Shown here: in pieces, positions 26,502 to 36,538 of the stretch
Layout: every line of letters starts with the position of its first letter
How positions within the stretch are numbered: the first letter of the stretch is position 1
NCBI RefSeq assembly: GCF_018403185.1
Contig: NZ_BOSE01000002.1
Coordinates: 372,001-436,000, forward strand
Direction: 5' to 3'
Length of the DNA: 64,000 nt
From: Paenibacillus montaniterrae
Lineage (GTDB): Bacteria > Bacillota > Bacilli > Paenibacillales > Paenibacillaceae
Program-made: the position numbers and the translations under genes
Notes under the pieces: generated by a model
What the model saw: only the letters and a program-made list of their open reading frames with translations
The model's database searches: none
What the model was told of the DNA's origin: nothing

Positions 26502-26531
26502 AGTATATCGTTTATTAGCATAGCGAGTCAA
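26502..26531 (-). promoter_or_regulatory. Sigma-A-like promoter of the 25.4-kb lacI gene
   Basis: On the minus strand TTGACT (26531-26526), an 18-bp spacer and TATACT (26507-26502), immediately followed by the operator. Confidence 0.65.
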
Positions 26532-26574
26532 TAGACATGGAGGGCGGAGTACTGAAATGCAAGCCACAAAGCAA

Positions 26575-26915
26575 ACTCCCATAAAAGAGATGACGCTGCG
26601 TTGAATTACGATCAAGCTACATAGAAACTCCCACTAAAACAACAGCAGCACCACCCGCAGCCTATAACGACCCCCATTCCGCAGGAATGTTCGAGTCAAT
26701 AGGCGAGGATGGTGCTGCGCTGAATTACGAGCGAGCTACAGAGATACTCCCGCAAAAACTACCCAGCACATACCTACAAATATCCGCTCCAGCGGAGCCT
26801 CTCCATGCGCTATAAGCGCCGCCATTCCAAAAGAATGTTCAAGCGTTAGCGCACGGAGAGGCGGAGCGCTGAATGTTCAAGCGTTAGCGCATGGAGAGGC
26901 GGAGCGCTGAATTAA
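26575..26915 (+). repeat. Third hairpin-repeat array
   Basis: An 80-bp palindromic unit at 26643-26722 (core CATTCCGCAGGAATG at 26675-26689) matches those at 9.6 and 13.4-13.8 kb. A second unit has a mutated core CATTCCAAAAGAATG (26823-26837) and arms reading CCTCTCCATGCGCTA and its partner. The array ends about 9 bp before the oppF stop and has no gene. Confidence 0.85.
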
Positions 26916-26923
26916 AAATTTTC

Positions 26924-27880
26924 TTATGCATAATGGCAAGAAGCGAAGTGACCTTTACTGACTTCAAGCAATTTCGGTTCATCAGTCTTGCATTTGTCCG
27001 TCGCTATCGGGCAACGGGTGTGAAATTGGCAGCCGCTTGGCGGATCGATCGGGCTGGGCATGTCTCCTTTCAGTACGATCCGTTCGCGCGTTGCTTCCAC
27101 TTCCGGATCTGGTATCGGAATTGCGGACATCAACGCCTGCGTATACGGATGACGTGGGGTGTCATACAACTCACTGCTTTCTGCCAGCTCTACGATCTTG
27201 CCCAAGTACATCACCACAACGCGGTCGCTGATATGCTTGACCATGGACAAATCATGCGCGATAAACAGATAAGTTAGCCCCATCTTGCGCTGCAATTCTT
27301 GCATCAAATTCACAATTTGCGCTTGAATGGAAACGTCTAGCGCCGAAATTGGCTCGTCGGCGATAATAAACTTCGGATCGACCGCAAGCGCACGTGCAAT
27401 TCCAATCCGCTGTCGCTGACCACCAGAGAATTCATGCGGATAACGCGTCGCATGCTCGGAATTCAGATTGACAAGGTCTAGTAACCCTTCCACCTTGCGC
27501 TTACGCTCGGCGCGACTGCTCACCAACCTGTGAATATCGAGCGCCTCGCCGATAATATCGGTCACCGTCATGCGCGGATTAAGCGATGCATATGGATCTT
27601 GGAAGATCATCTGCATATTGCGGCGCAGTTCCTTCATCCCGGAACCGCGAAGCTTGTAGATATCTTTGCCGTCGAATGTTACACTGCCGCTTGTTGGTTC
27701 GTAAAGACGCATAATGGTACGTCCTGCCGTTGACTTGCCGCAACCGGATTCTCCCACAACGCCAACCGTCTCGCCACGACCAATTGAGAAGCTGATTTCA
27801 TTGACCGCTTTCAACGTTTTTCCGCCGCCTATGTTAAAAAACTTGCGCAGATCCCTCACTTCCACTAATGGAGAGCTCAT
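26924..27880 (-). CDS. oppF: Oligopeptide ABC transporter ATPase OppF
   Basis: 318 aa from the ATG of [15 protein letters not shown], behind GGGAGGTG and overlapping the oppD stop (ATGA). Walker [14 protein letters not shown], signature [15 protein letters not shown], Walker [13 protein letters not shown], and the C-terminal oligopeptide-transporter tail with cysteines ([14 protein letters not shown]). It is the second ATPase of the peptide importer and the last gene of the operon. Confidence 0.94.
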   Translation of the reverse strand: MSSPLVEVRDLRKFFNIGGGKTLKAVNEISFSIGRGETVGVVGESGCGKSTAGRTIMRLYEPTSGSVTFDGKDIYKLRGSGMKELRRNMQMIFQDPYASLNPRMTVTDIIGEALDIHRLVSSRAERKRKVEGLLDLVNLNSEHATRYPHEFSGGQRQRIGIARALAVDPKFIIADEPISALDVSIQAQIVNLMQELQRKMGLTYLFIAHDLSMVKHISDRVVVMYLGKIVELAESSELYDTPRHPYTQALMSAIPIPDPEVEATRERIVLKGDMPSPIDPPSGCQFHTRCPIATDKCKTDEPKLLEVSKGHFASCHYA

Positions 27881-28878
27881 ACCGGCACCTCCCTGTTCGC
27901 ACACGGATGCAACATCCAACAAGCAGCTCTGTGAGAGTCGCTTCCCTTGATCGCATACAGATTCGGATCGTTGTTCACGCATACTTTCATCGCTTCATCG
28001 CAGCGCGCGCAGAAGCTGCAGCCTTCTGGCGGCTTGATCAAATCCGGTGGCGTACCCAGAATAGGGATAAGAGCTTCATCCTTCTTCTGATCCAGACGCG
28101 GCAAAGAACGAAGCAGGCCACGCGTATATGGATGCTGTGGATTTTGAAATATTTCCCACTTCGTTCCTGTCTCGACAATACGCCCTGCATACATTACGAT
28201 AATACGGTCGCATACATCCGCCACAACGCCCAAGTCATGAGTGATTAGAATAATCGACGTATTCATCTTCTGCTGCAGCTCTTTCATCACGCGCATAATT
28301 TGAGCTTGAATCGTTACATCCAACGCCGTTGTTGGTTCATCCGCAATTAATAATGAAGGATTGCATGCCAAAGCAATCGCAATCATCACCCGCTGGCGCA
28401 TACCGCCGGAAAATTGATGCGGATATTGTTTAAGTCGTGTGCTCGAATTCGGAATACCGACCAAATCCAACATTTCGATCGCTCTGGCTTTCGCTTTATC
28501 CGAGCCCATGTTCTCATGTTTGATCAGACCTTCCATAATTTGCGAGCCCACTGTCAAAGTAGGGTTTAATGATGTCATAGGGTCCTGGAATATCATGCCG
28601 ATTTTGTTGCCGCGCACCTTCTGCATTTCTTTTTCTGAAAGCGATAGCAACTCTTGTCCTTCAAACTTGATAGAGCCGCCTTTGAATCGACTGGGCGGAG
28701 ACGGATTCAAGCGCATAATGGATTGGGCTGTCACACTTTTGCCGGAACCAGACTCGCCAACGATGGCAACAGCTTCTCCTTTGTTCACTTCAAAGCTGAT
28801 ATCACGAATGGCCTGCACTTCACCGCCATAAACGTCGAACGATACGCTTAAGTTTTTCACTTCCAGCAAAGACTCCAT
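27877..28878 (-). CDS. oppD: Oligopeptide ABC transporter ATPase OppD
   Basis: 333 aa. Walker [14 protein letters not shown], signature [15 protein letters not shown], Walker [13 protein letters not shown], and a C-terminal cysteine cluster ([14 protein letters not shown]) typical of OppD/DppD. It starts 33 bp after oppC and overlaps oppF by 4 bp. Confidence 0.94.
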   Translation of the reverse strand: MESLLEVKNLSVSFDVYGGEVQAIRDISFEVNKGEAVAIVGESGSGKSVTAQSIMRLNPSPPSRFKGGSIKFEGQELLSLSEKEMQKVRGNKIGMIFQDPMTSLNPTLTVGSQIMEGLIKHENMGSDKAKARAIEMLDLVGIPNSSTRLKQYPHQFSGGMRQRVMIAIALACNPSLLIADEPTTALDVTIQAQIMRVMKELQQKMNTSIILITHDLGVVADVCDRIIVMYAGRIVETGTKWEIFQNPQHPYTRGLLRSLPRLDQKKDEALIPILGTPPDLIKPPEGCSFCARCDEAMKVCVNNDPNLYAIKGSDSHRAACWMLHPCANREVPV

Positions 28879-28911
28879 TGGTTATGACCTCCTTTCTGCT
28901 TGAGTACATCG

Positions 28912-29862
28912 TTATTTTCTGAGCTTCGGATCGAACGCGTCGCGAAGACCGTCCCCGAAAACGTTAAATGCAAATATTACTATACTCAAGAAAATCGCCG
29001 GGAAGAACAACCGCCATGGATAGTAGAAGAGACCTCCAACTCCATCGTTAATCATCGTTCCCCAAGAAGCGACGGGAGACTGCACACCAAGACCAAGGAA
29101 ACTCAGGAAAGCTTCGGTAAATATCGCGTTCGGTATTGTCAACGTCAATGTAACCAAGATCGGTCCCATCGCATTTGGAATGAGATGGCGGAAAATAATA
29201 CGCATCTCACCTGCGCCGAGTGCCTTGGAAGCAAGCGCATATTCCTGATTTTTGAGCTGCATAACCTGCCCCCGCACGATCCATGCCATATTGACCCAGC
29301 CCGTAATGGACATAGCAATAATAATGGTGGTCAGGCTTGGTTCCATCACTACAAGCAATAAGATAACAACAAGCAGGTAAGGAATCGAATATAAAATTTC
29401 GGCGAAACGATTCATTACTTCGTCAATCTTGCCGCCATAATATCCCATGATGCCGCCATAGATGATACCAATCACCAAGTCGATCAGTGCGGCTGCAACA
29501 CCAACGAACAAGGAAATACGAGCCCCCATCCATACTCTCTCGAACATATCTCGACCCAAATCGTCCGTTCCAAACCAATGCTTGGCATCAGGTGGCTTAT
29601 TGGTATTCGTCAGATTGTTGGTATAGTGGTCGAAAGGCCAAATAAATGGCATGAAGATAGCAAGCAGAACCATCACTATAATAAGAAAGAAGCCGAACAT
29701 TGCCAGCTTGTTGCTTGTTAGCCTCATGCGTATATCCTGCCAGGCAGTCAAGCTGGCACGGCTAACAGTATCCACACGTACATCGTCCCGGTCAAGCTTC
29801 TCGAAAAGATCGGGCGTTAGCTCATCCGAGCGCATCTTACTAAGTTCATGTGTACTGGACAT
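28912..29862 (-). CDS. oppC: Oligopeptide ABC transporter permease OppC
   Basis: 316 aa with an N-terminal cytoplasmic stretch, then six membrane segments (first at about 50-70). PFDHYTNNLTNTNKPPDAKH and HWFGTDDLGRDMFERVWMG are family hallmarks of OppC/DppC. The conserved ALGAGEMRIIFRHLIPNAMG loop is the ATPase contact. Begins 3 bases after oppB. Confidence 0.94.
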   Translation of the reverse strand: MSSTHELSKMRSDELTPDLFEKLDRDDVRVDTVSRASLTAWQDIRMRLTSNKLAMFGFFLIIVMVLLAIFMPFIWPFDHYTNNLTNTNKPPDAKHWFGTDDLGRDMFERVWMGARISLFVGVAAALIDLVIGIIYGGIMGYYGGKIDEVMNRFAEILYSIPYLLVVILLLVVMEPSLTTIIIAMSITGWVNMAWIVRGQVMQLKNQEYALASKALGAGEMRIIFRHLIPNAMGPILVTLTLTIPNAIFTEAFLSFLGLGVQSPVASWGTMINDGVGGLFYYPWRLFFPAIFLSIVIFAFNVFGDGLRDAFDPKLRK

Positions 29863-29865
29863 TGA

Positions 29866-30798
29866 TTATTTCCCCACCTTTCCACCGGAGCGCATACGCG
29901 GATCCACTAGCACGTAAGCGACATCCGCCAGGAATCGGGTTAGCATCAGTATTGCGGCATAAAAAATGGTAATCCCCATGATCAATGGATAATCTCGATC
30001 TATGATACTGGTAACAAAGTGCTTCCCGATACCCGGAATCGCAAAAATGTTCTCAACAACAACAGATCCCGTAATAATGCCTGCGGTCAAATAACCCAAG
30101 TAGGTGACAACCGGCAGCATCGAGTTTCGAAAGGCGTGCTTTACCACAATTACATAACCAGAAAGTCCTTTGGATTTGGCAGTTTTAATAAAATCAGAGC
30201 CCAACACTTCGATCATTGTCGATCTTAGCAGCCTGGCGATAAAAGCGATAGGTCCGGAGGCTAGTGCAATAGTAGGCAATACATAGTCAAGCGGACCATC
30301 GAGGCCGGCAACATTGAACCAACCGAGCTTCGTGCCCAAAAAATATTGCATCGTTGGAGCGAGCACGATACTTGGTATAGCTAATCCGATTACAGCAATT
30401 GTCATTGCGAGGTTATCCAGTAATTTGCGATGATGCATGGCAGCAAGTATGCCGAGAATACATCCAACTACTACGGAAGTAATAAGTGCGGTAATTCCCA
30501 ATCTTAGCGACGGTCCGAACGATTCTGCAATCATCTTGTCGACGGATCGAAACTTCATCTTCATAGAGATCCCCAAATCCCCATGCAACAAATTTTCCAA
30601 GTATTTACCATATTGCACGATTAAGGGCTTATCCAGACCGTAGTAGGCTTCAAGGTTTTTTTGAACGGCTTCGCTTGTTGCTTTCTCCCCTTGTAGCGGA
30701 CTTCCAGGAATGGCATTCATAAGAAAAAACGTTGCCGTTATAAGCAGAAACATAGAAAGCAGCATGAAAAGAAATTTGCCTGAAATAAACCGAAGCAC
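29866..30798 (-). CDS. oppB: Oligopeptide ABC transporter permease OppB
   Basis: About 310 aa from the GTG of VLRFISGKFLFML, which stands a few bases after GGGGGT; the in-frame GTG at 30808-30810 has no good site. The N-terminal membrane segment, ATFFLMNAIPGSPLQGEKA, YGLDKPLIVQYGKYLENLL and GDLGISM, then the AKSKGLSGYVIVVKHAFRNS loop, identify OppB/DppB. A stem-loop separates it from oppA. Confidence 0.92.
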   Translation of the reverse strand: MLRFISGKFLFMLLSMFLLITATFFLMNAIPGSPLQGEKATSEAVQKNLEAYYGLDKPLIVQYGKYLENLLHGDLGISMKMKFRSVDKMIAESFGPSLRLGITALITSVVVGCILGILAAMHHRKLLDNLAMTIAVIGLAIPSIVLAPTMQYFLGTKLGWFNVAGLDGPLDYVLPTIALASGPIAFIARLLRSTMIEVLGSDFIKTAKSKGLSGYVIVVKHAFRNSMLPVVTYLGYLTAGIITGSVVVENIFAIPGIGKHFVTSIIDRDYPLIMGITIFYAAILMLTRFLADVAYVLVDPRMRSGGKVGK

Positions 30799-30843
30799 AT
30801 GAACCCCCACTCTCTAACGATCTTTAGTCACATCCCAAAATTT

Positions 30844-30882
30844 CAGAAGGGCATATTTAGCGTAACTATATATGCCCTTCTG
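30844..30882 (-). terminator. Stem-loop between oppA and oppB
   Basis: Perfect 13-bp stem CAGAAGGGCATAT/ATATGCCCTTCTG with a 13-base loop, 43 bp after oppA. The following tract is AAATTTTGG, weak for a terminator. It may attenuate or protect the mRNA so that oppA is made in excess over the transporter. Confidence 0.6.
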
Positions 30883-30925
30883 GAACTTGTTTCACCAAGT
30901 TGTTAGAAGCTCAGCGGTCCTGCTC

Positions 30926-32602
30926 TTATTGTTTGCTACCGTGCACCCAGTCCAGGTGTCCGGCATAGTCGGATACAACACCAGTGAACCCGTCTTTGAG
31001 CATCGTTACAGTTGTGTAGTAGAAAAGCGGCAATGCAGCCATGTCTTCTTCTATAGCAATTCTTTCGGCTTCCGCCATCATTTGTATACTTTTGTCAGAA
31101 GTTTCTGCAACCAGGGAGTTGTTCAGAAGCTCATCCACCTTCGGGTTATTGTATCTTCCGTCGTTATTGCCGGATTTCGAATGGATCAAGTCATACGTAA
31201 AGTTGATCGGGTGGTTGATATCCGCGCCCCAGCCGGAACGTGCGATATCGAATTGCCCCGCTTTTCTTGTCTCCAGGAACGTGCCCCACTCCTGATTAGC
31301 CAACTTCACTTCTACGCCAAGCGCCTTGCGCCACATATCGACAATCGCTTCGGCCAACTTCTTATGGTTATCGTCTGTATTGTAAAGCAGCGTAATTTCC
31401 GGCAATTCACTCAAACCTTCTTCAGCCAATCCTTCAGCAAGAAGCTTCTTGGCTTCTTCGACATTGTCCGTGAAATAATTGTCCGGATACGCTTCACGGA
31501 AATCTTGTCCTCCAGGAACAGAGATGCTTGGTGGCACCATTCCGTACGCCGGTTGTTGATTCGCTTGCGCAACATTATCTACCAGAGATTGACGATCAAT
31601 AGCCATAGCGAACGCTTTACGAACCTTTACGTTATTGAATGGCGGTTTTTCATTGTTAAACAGGTAGTAATAAAGCGATGCGACCGGTGTTACTTCAGCT
31701 TTGCCGTCCTTAATCAACTGCTGTGTCAGGTCGGCAGGCAAACTTCCTGCTTGAGCACCAATCCAGTCGATTTTGTCCGTTTCGAACATTTGGTAAACCG
31801 TGTTGTTGTCTACCACAATGGAAATTGTGACTTTGTCGAAGGAGATGGCATCCTTGTTAAAGTAATTCGGATTTTTCTCCAACACCAACTTGTCCCCATG
31901 CGCCCAACTCGTCAGAATAAAAGGACCGTTGGATACGATGCTCTTCGCTTCAGACGCCCAATCAGGCGCCGCTTCCACGGTTGCCTGATGAACCGGCAAA
32001 TAAGTGTAATGGGCAATAAGGCTTGTGAAGTACGGTGCAGGAGCGTATAGTTTGACTTCCAACGTGTAGTCATCTTTAGCTTTAACGCCTACTTCATCTG
32101 CAGTAGCTTCACCATTATTGTATTTCTCGCCATTCTCCAAGTAGTACAACATGTATGCATATTCAGAAGCCGTTTCAGGGTTCAAAGCACGTTTCCAAGC
32201 ATATTCGAAATCATGCGCGGTTACGCTGTCGCCATTACTCCACTTTACGTCGTTACGAAGTTTGATTGTGTACGTCTTTCCGTCTTCAGAGACTGTAATA
32301 TCTTGGGCAATCGCGTTTTCTGGTTCGCCTTTCGTGTTCAGACGAGTCAGACCTTCATACAGACCCGCAGCCACGATGCTGGACTGCGCGTCCGTCATTA
32401 AGGCAGGGTCCAAGCTTGGCGGGTTGCTTCCAAGCGTGAAACGGAATTCTTGCGGAGCTTTTGTTTCTTCATTGCTTGCATTTGTGTTTCCTTCGTTCGC
32501 GGTTGGCTTGTCTCCGTTGTTTGTACAAGCTGAGAGTAACATACTGATGGCGATGACAAGAATAGACAAGAACTTCGCAGACTGTTTGAACTTCCCTTTC
32601 AT
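30926..32602 (-). CDS. oppA: Oligopeptide-binding lipoprotein OppA
   Basis: About 558 aa from the ATG of MKGKFKQSAKFLS, nine bases after GGAG. The lipobox LLSAC (Cys about 26) is followed by a family-5 solute-binding domain: FRFTLGSNPPSLDPALMTD, the signature region AIAQDITVSEDGKTYTIKLR, VTAHDFEYAWKRALNP, and a late SGWGADINHPINFTYDL. First gene of the opp operon, with a long AT-rich upstream region bearing two promoter-like copies. Confidence 0.94.
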   Translation of the reverse strand: MKGKFKQSAKFLSILVIAISMLLSACTNNGDKPTANEGNTNASNEETKAPQEFRFTLGSNPPSLDPALMTDAQSSIVAAGLYEGLTRLNTKGEPENAIAQDITVSEDGKTYTIKLRNDVKWSNGDSVTAHDFEYAWKRALNPETASEYAYMLYYLENGEKYNNGEATADEVGVKAKDDYTLEVKLYAPAPYFTSLIAHYTYLPVHQATVEAAPDWASEAKSIVSNGPFILTSWAHGDKLVLEKNPNYFNKDAISFDKVTISIVVDNNTVYQMFETDKIDWIGAQAGSLPADLTQQLIKDGKAEVTPVASLYYYLFNNEKPPFNNVKVRKAFAMAIDRQSLVDNVAQANQQPAYGMVPPSISVPGGQDFREAYPDNYFTDNVEEAKKLLAEGLAEEGLSELPEITLLYNTDDNHKKLAEAIVDMWRKALGVEVKLANQEWGTFLETRKAGQFDIARSGWGADINHPINFTYDLIHSKSGNNDGRYNNPKVDELLNNSLVAETSDKSIQMMAEAERIAIEEDMAALPLFYYTTVTMLKDGFTGVVSDYAGHLDWVHGSKQ

Positions 32603-32690
32603 ACACATCATCTCCTATATATATCATTTTGTTAAAACCGATACTATCGACATAAACTAAATTAGTCATGTTATGAAAACTAACATAAGG

Positions 32691-32772
32691 AAAATATACA
32701 TCTTTAGTTTTAGTATTGTCAACATACAATCACCAAATTTTTTCCACTTCATTGCGTATAATGCACTTCATC
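32691..32772 (-). promoter_or_regulatory. Proximal copy of a duplicated oppA promoter segment
   Basis: On the minus strand TTGACA (32722-32717), an 18-bp spacer and TATATT (32698-32693). The surrounding 82 bp align with 32907-32988, with most positions shared. Confidence 0.6.
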
Positions 32773-32906
32773 TCCATAATAAGTTTCATTTAATGTACAT
32801 CAACTCCCATGTTTGTTATAATTGATTAAAAATTTCGAAAATTCAAAATTGTAAGATAAATAATTGTGTAATAAAAATTAACATGGACAATTTCCCTTTA
32901 TTGTAT

Positions 32907-32988
32907 AAAATATACATCTTCAATTTACAAATTGTCAATATAAAATCACCAAAATCTTTCCATTTTTATCGTACATAACGTGCTTCAC
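32907..32988 (-). promoter_or_regulatory. Distal copy of the duplicated oppA promoter segment
   Basis: On the minus strand TTGACA (32938-32933), an 18-bp spacer and TATATT (32914-32909), shifted exactly 216 bp from the proximal copy. The stretch between and around the copies is AT-rich and holds no gene. Confidence 0.55.
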
Positions 32989-33070
32989 CAATTGAGCAGA
33001 CGGGCTGTTGAAATTGACCAAAATACGCAAGCGAATCATTTTCCAGAATGTCGACATGCGTGGTGCACGC

Positions 33071-33106
33071 AAAAAGCCCGTTGCTCTAATCCTGTTAGCA
33101 ACGGGC
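33071..33106 (-). terminator. Terminator of htpG
   Basis: 10-bp stem GCCCGTTGCT/AGCAACGGGC followed on the minus strand by TTTTT, 38 bp after the htpG stop. Confidence 0.85.
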
Positions 33107-33143
33107 GTTAAACTATATTTCAACTATATGTTTATGCTTAAAC

Positions 33144-35024
33144 TTATACCATTACTTTGCAAATATTGTTGCTCAGCTCAACCGGATCCTCGATTGATAG
33201 ACCTTCAATTAGCAATGCCTGGCTGTACAGCAGCTGAGTGTACAGCTCAAACTTCTCTTTGTCCTGCTCAAACGCAGCTTTAAGCGAGTTGTAAACGTCA
33301 TGATTCACATTAATCTCAAGCACTTTATCTGCCTGGATGCCGTTTGCATCTGGCATAGCCTTCAAAATTTTCTCCATTTCTATGGAAAGCTCTCCTTCAG
33401 CTGACAAGCAAACCGGATGGCTTTTCAGGCGTTTGGACGCCTTAACGGTTTTAACCTTGCCTTGCAGCAGCTCGCCCATGCGCTGGAACAGCTCTTTTGC
33501 TTCCTCTGTTTCAGCTTCAGCTTGATCTCCCGCTTCATCAACGTCAAAGCCCAAATCACCGCTGGCAACGTTGCGGAATTCATTTTCCTTGTAATTTGCG
33601 ATTACTTTAATGGCAAATTCATCGATATCATCTGTCAGGTACAGCACCTCATAGCCTTTGTCGAGCACCACCTCAAGCTGAGGTGATTTTTCAATGCGAG
33701 CTACTGATTCGCCAGTCGCATAGTAAATATATTTTTGCTCCTCAGGCATGCGCTCTACATATTCTGTCAAGCTGACAAGCTTTTTCTCTTTGGAAGAGGT
33801 GAAAATAAGCAGATCCTGCAGATCGCCTTTATTCATGCCGTAATCATTATAGACGCCAAACTTCAATTGACGACCGAATGCAGCAAAGAACTTCTCATAT
33901 GCTTCGCGCTCATCCTTCAGCATGGATTGGAGCATAGATTTAATTTTGTTTTTAATATTTTTCGCAATCAGCTTAAGCTGGCGGTCATGCTGCAGCAATT
34001 CGCGGGAAATATTTAGCGACAAATCCTCGGAATCGACCATCCCTTTAACAAAGCTGAAGTAATCAGGCAGCAAATCGCCGCACTTCTCCATAATGAGCAC
34101 GCCATTGGAGTACAGCTCCAGCCCTTTTTCAAATTCCTTCGTATAGTAATCAAACGGCGCATTTTCCGGAATGAACAGAATCGCGTTATAAACAACCGCA
34201 CCGTCAGCACTAATATGCACATGCTTTAACGGCTTGTCGAAGCCATAGCGCTTATCCATATAAAACTGCTCATAGTCCTCATCCTTCAGCTCGCTTTTGT
34301 TGCGACGCCAGATCGGCACCATGCTGTTCAGCACTTGCTCCTCGGTAACTTCCTCAAATTCGCCCTCCGCATCCTCTTTCGGCTTCTGCGTAGTCATATC
34401 CATTTTAATCGGATAGCGAATGAAGTCAGAATACTTTTTAACAATCGCTTTTAAGCGGTAAGGCTCCAAAAACTCATCGTACTGCTCTTCTTCCGAATTT
34501 TCTTTAATATGCATAACGATTTCAGTGCCGACAGTCTCTTTTTCCGCAGGCTCAATTGTATAACCGTCTGCACCTGCCGAAATCCAGCGGTAGGCTTCAT
34601 CGCTGCCCAGAGCACGCGAGGTGACAACGAGCTTATCTGCAACCATAAAAGCAGAATAGAAGCCCACGCCAAACTGCCCAATAATGTTATGTCCATCTTG
34701 AGCTTCAACTTCTTTTTTAAATGCTAGTGAGCCGCTCTTGGCGATTACGCCCAGATTATTGTCAAGCTCATCCTTCGTCATACCGATACCTGTATCAGTA
34801 ATAGTAAGGGTACGAGCGGATTTATCTACTGCAATTTTAATATAGTAGTCCTCTTTATTGAATACCAAGCGATCGTCGGTTAAAGCTTTATAGTAAATTT
34901 TATCAATCGCATCACTTGCGTTAGATAGAAGCTCCCGCAGAAATATTTCTTTTTGCGTATAGATGGAGTTAATCATCATTTCCAGCAGTCGCTTCGACTC
35001 AGCTTTAAATTGCTTTTTAGCCAT
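33144..35024 (-). CDS. htpG: Chaperone protein HtpG (Hsp90 family)
   Basis: 626 aa, full length for bacterial Hsp90. The N-terminal GHKL ATPase domain shows [30 protein letters not shown] and [14 protein letters not shown]; middle and C-terminal dimerisation domains follow. A cytosolic ATP-dependent chaperone induced by stress. The start is preceded by AAAGGAGAAG. A perfect CIRCE element lies in its leader, pointing to HrcA repression; in Bacillus subtilis htpG is not in the HrcA group, so this is noteworthy. Confidence 0.96.
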   Translation of the reverse strand: MAKKQFKAESKRLLEMMINSIYTQKEIFLRELLSNASDAIDKIYYKALTDDRLVFNKEDYYIKIAVDKSARTLTITDTGIGMTKDELDNNLGVIAKSGSLAFKKEVEAQDGHNIIGQFGVGFYSAFMVADKLVVTSRALGSDEAYRWISAGADGYTIEPAEKETVGTEIVMHIKENSEEEQYDEFLEPYRLKAIVKKYSDFIRYPIKMDMTTQKPKEDAEGEFEEVTEEQVLNSMVPIWRRNKSELKDEDYEQFYMDKRYGFDKPLKHVHISADGAVVYNAILFIPENAPFDYYTKEFEKGLELYSNGVLIMEKCGDLLPDYFSFVKGMVDSEDLSLNISRELLQHDRQLKLIAKNIKNKIKSMLQSMLKDEREAYEKFFAAFGRQLKFGVYNDYGMNKGDLQDLLIFTSSKEKKLVSLTEYVERMPEEQKYIYYATGESVARIEKSPQLEVVLDKGYEVLYLTDDIDEFAIKVIANYKENEFRNVASGDLGFDVDEAGDQAEAETEEAKELFQRMGELLQGKVKTVKASKRLKSHPVCLSAEGELSIEMEKILKAMPDANGIQADKVLEINVNHDVYNSLKAAFEQDKEKFELYTQLLYSQALLIEGLSIEDPVELSNNICKVMV

Positions 35025-35068
35025 AGTTGATTATCTTCTCCTTTCAATCACCATTACTTTTATTTTTG

Positions 35069-35095
35069 TTAGCACTCACTAACCAAGAGTGCTAA
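35069..35095. promoter_or_regulatory. CIRCE element (HrcA operator) of htpG
   Basis: TTAGCACTC, 9-base spacer, GAGTGCTAA: both arms match the CIRCE consensus. It lies 45 bp upstream of the htpG start and just downstream of the promoter. Confidence 0.93.
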
Positions 35096-35106
35096 TCTCT
35101 ATAAGA

Positions 35107-35136
35107 TATATACCATATTTTGAAATTCATTGTCAA
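35107..35136 (-). promoter_or_regulatory. Sigma-A-like promoter of htpG
   Basis: On the minus strand TTGACA (35136-35131), an 18-bp spacer and TATATA (35112-35107), with the CIRCE element directly downstream. Confidence 0.7.
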
Positions 35137-35216
35137 TCATGATACCCGCCGCAAGTCAATGAAATACGGCGTTTGAGCAATTCTACAAATCTATTAGACA
35201 TCGAACAACACAAGCT

Positions 35217-36392
35217 TTACATCGTTGTGTTAAATGCATGCAGCAGCGTGTACCGCTCCGGACGTACATGGTGAGCACTGCGAAGCGCTTCTTCCGCGAG
35301 CTCCTGAGAGATTCCGAGCTCGGTTACCGTTGTAGCGCCGCCAACCTTGCCTAGCATCTCCTTTAATGCCACTGCGCTGGGCATCTCAGCTACCAGCTCT
35401 TTAATTTGCTGCCAATTTTCGCGTACTGAGTCTCGTACTCCTTGCCGCAAGCCAAAATCCTCTGCTGCAAGCCTGTGATAAAGCTCGGCGATGAGAATAC
35501 AGCTTACGCCAACCTTGGCACCGTGCAGCAGCTGCTTGCGCCCTTGCTTGATGAAGGACATTTCCCAATAGTGGGATACATGATGCTCTGCACCTGACGC
35601 AGGATGAGATTTGCCGAAAATAAGCATCGCAATGCCTGACTCGATTAGTCCGCTCATTAAATAGGCAATCCCTTCCTGATCTCCTGCTTCAATGAGCGAA
35701 GCCGCATGCACACATTTATGAAGCGCTTGCTTTGTAATCGTATAAGCTTGCTCCATATAAGGCTCCGCATTCGTCAAACAGCCAAATTTCCAGTCAAACA
35801 GCGACGTGTATTTGCCAAGTATGTCTCCAAAGCCAGCCGCAATCAGCCTGCGCGGAGCTGCTTGCAATATATGCAAGTCGGCAAAAACAGCATTGGGGCC
35901 AATCGATACAATTGTCTTTTTCTCGCCTCGAACGATAATCGGAGCTCCCTTGGAATTAAAGCCATCAACTGACGGCGCTGTTGGCACAGATATAAAAGGC
36001 AGCTCAAATAGATAGCCTACCATTCTAGTAATATCGTGCAGTGTTCCGCTGCCAACTGCGACAAGCACCTCCGGTTTATGCTGCTTGGCTGCTAAAGACA
36101 GCTCTATGAGCGACTGCTCGTCGGCCACCACATCATCAACAATGTTAGGTGTAATAAAAACAGTATGCAGACTTTGGGCATCGCGCTTTAGCTCGCCTTC
36201 TAATTGCTGGCCAGCTACCTTGTATGTATGTTCATCAACGACTAGCATAATACGCTGAAAGTGCTGCAGCACGTATGGAGCCACCAGCTGCAAAGCGCCT
36301 GCTTCTATTACAATTTTATCCATGCCGATGCTCGCCTGCACTTCCGGCTCCAATCCTTTCATGATCGCGTCAATATCTGCTGTATAGCTCAT
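35217..36392 (-). CDS. egsA: sn-glycerol-1-phosphate dehydrogenase (EgsA/AraM family)
   Basis: About 391 aa from the ATG of MSYTADIDAIM, eight bases after GGAG. A member of the iron/zinc alcohol dehydrogenase superfamily that reduces dihydroxyacetone phosphate to sn-glycerol-1-phosphate using NAD(P)H. Seen: VAVGSGTLHDITR (nucleotide-binding loop), PTAPSVDGFNSKGAP, AGFGDILGKYTSLFDWK with metal-ligand aspartate, SGAEHHVSHYWEM with histidine ligands, and LHGAKVGVSC. In Bacillus this enzyme makes a lipid precursor, heptaprenylglyceryl phosphate. It is followed by a small gap to htpG and is likely transcribed alone. Confidence 0.92.
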   Translation of the reverse strand: MSYTADIDAIMKGLEPEVQASIGMDKIVIEAGALQLVAPYVLQHFQRIMLVVDEHTYKVAGQQLEGELKRDAQSLHTVFITPNIVDDVVADEQSLIELSLAAKQHKPEVLVAVGSGTLHDITRMVGYLFELPFISVPTAPSVDGFNSKGAPIIVRGEKKTIVSIGPNAVFADLHILQAAPRRLIAAGFGDILGKYTSLFDWKFGCLTNAEPYMEQAYTITKQALHKCVHAASLIEAGDQEGIAYLMSGLIESGIAMLIFGKSHPASGAEHHVSHYWEMSFIKQGRKQLLHGAKVGVSCILIAELYHRLAAEDFGLRQGVRDSVRENWQQIKELVAEMPSAVALKEMLGKVGGATTVTELGISQELAEEALRSAHHVRPERYTLLHAFNTTM

Positions 36393-36442
36393 CAGCTTCA
36401 CTCCTAAATGAATATATTTATTTTAACTGCTTGCAAGTTGAC

Positions 36443-36494
36443 AAAAGGAGGCCGCTGCCCAAAGCAACTTGCACATTGGACGTGACCTCCTTTT
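36443..36494 (-). terminator. Terminator of the FecR operon
   Basis: AAAAGGAGG (36443-36451) pairs with CCTCCTTTT (36486-36494) around a long loop, 45 bp after the FecR gene stop and just ahead of egsA. Confidence 0.65.
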
Positions 36495-36538
36495 ATTATA
36501 GCCCTAGTTATGACCTGCGTCATGCTAATCAGCAATTA

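Noticed and set aside
30872..32050. Long open frame of 392 codons opposite oppA
   Set aside because: It is antisense to a clearly conserved oppA gene, has no ribosome binding site and no recognisable protein features.
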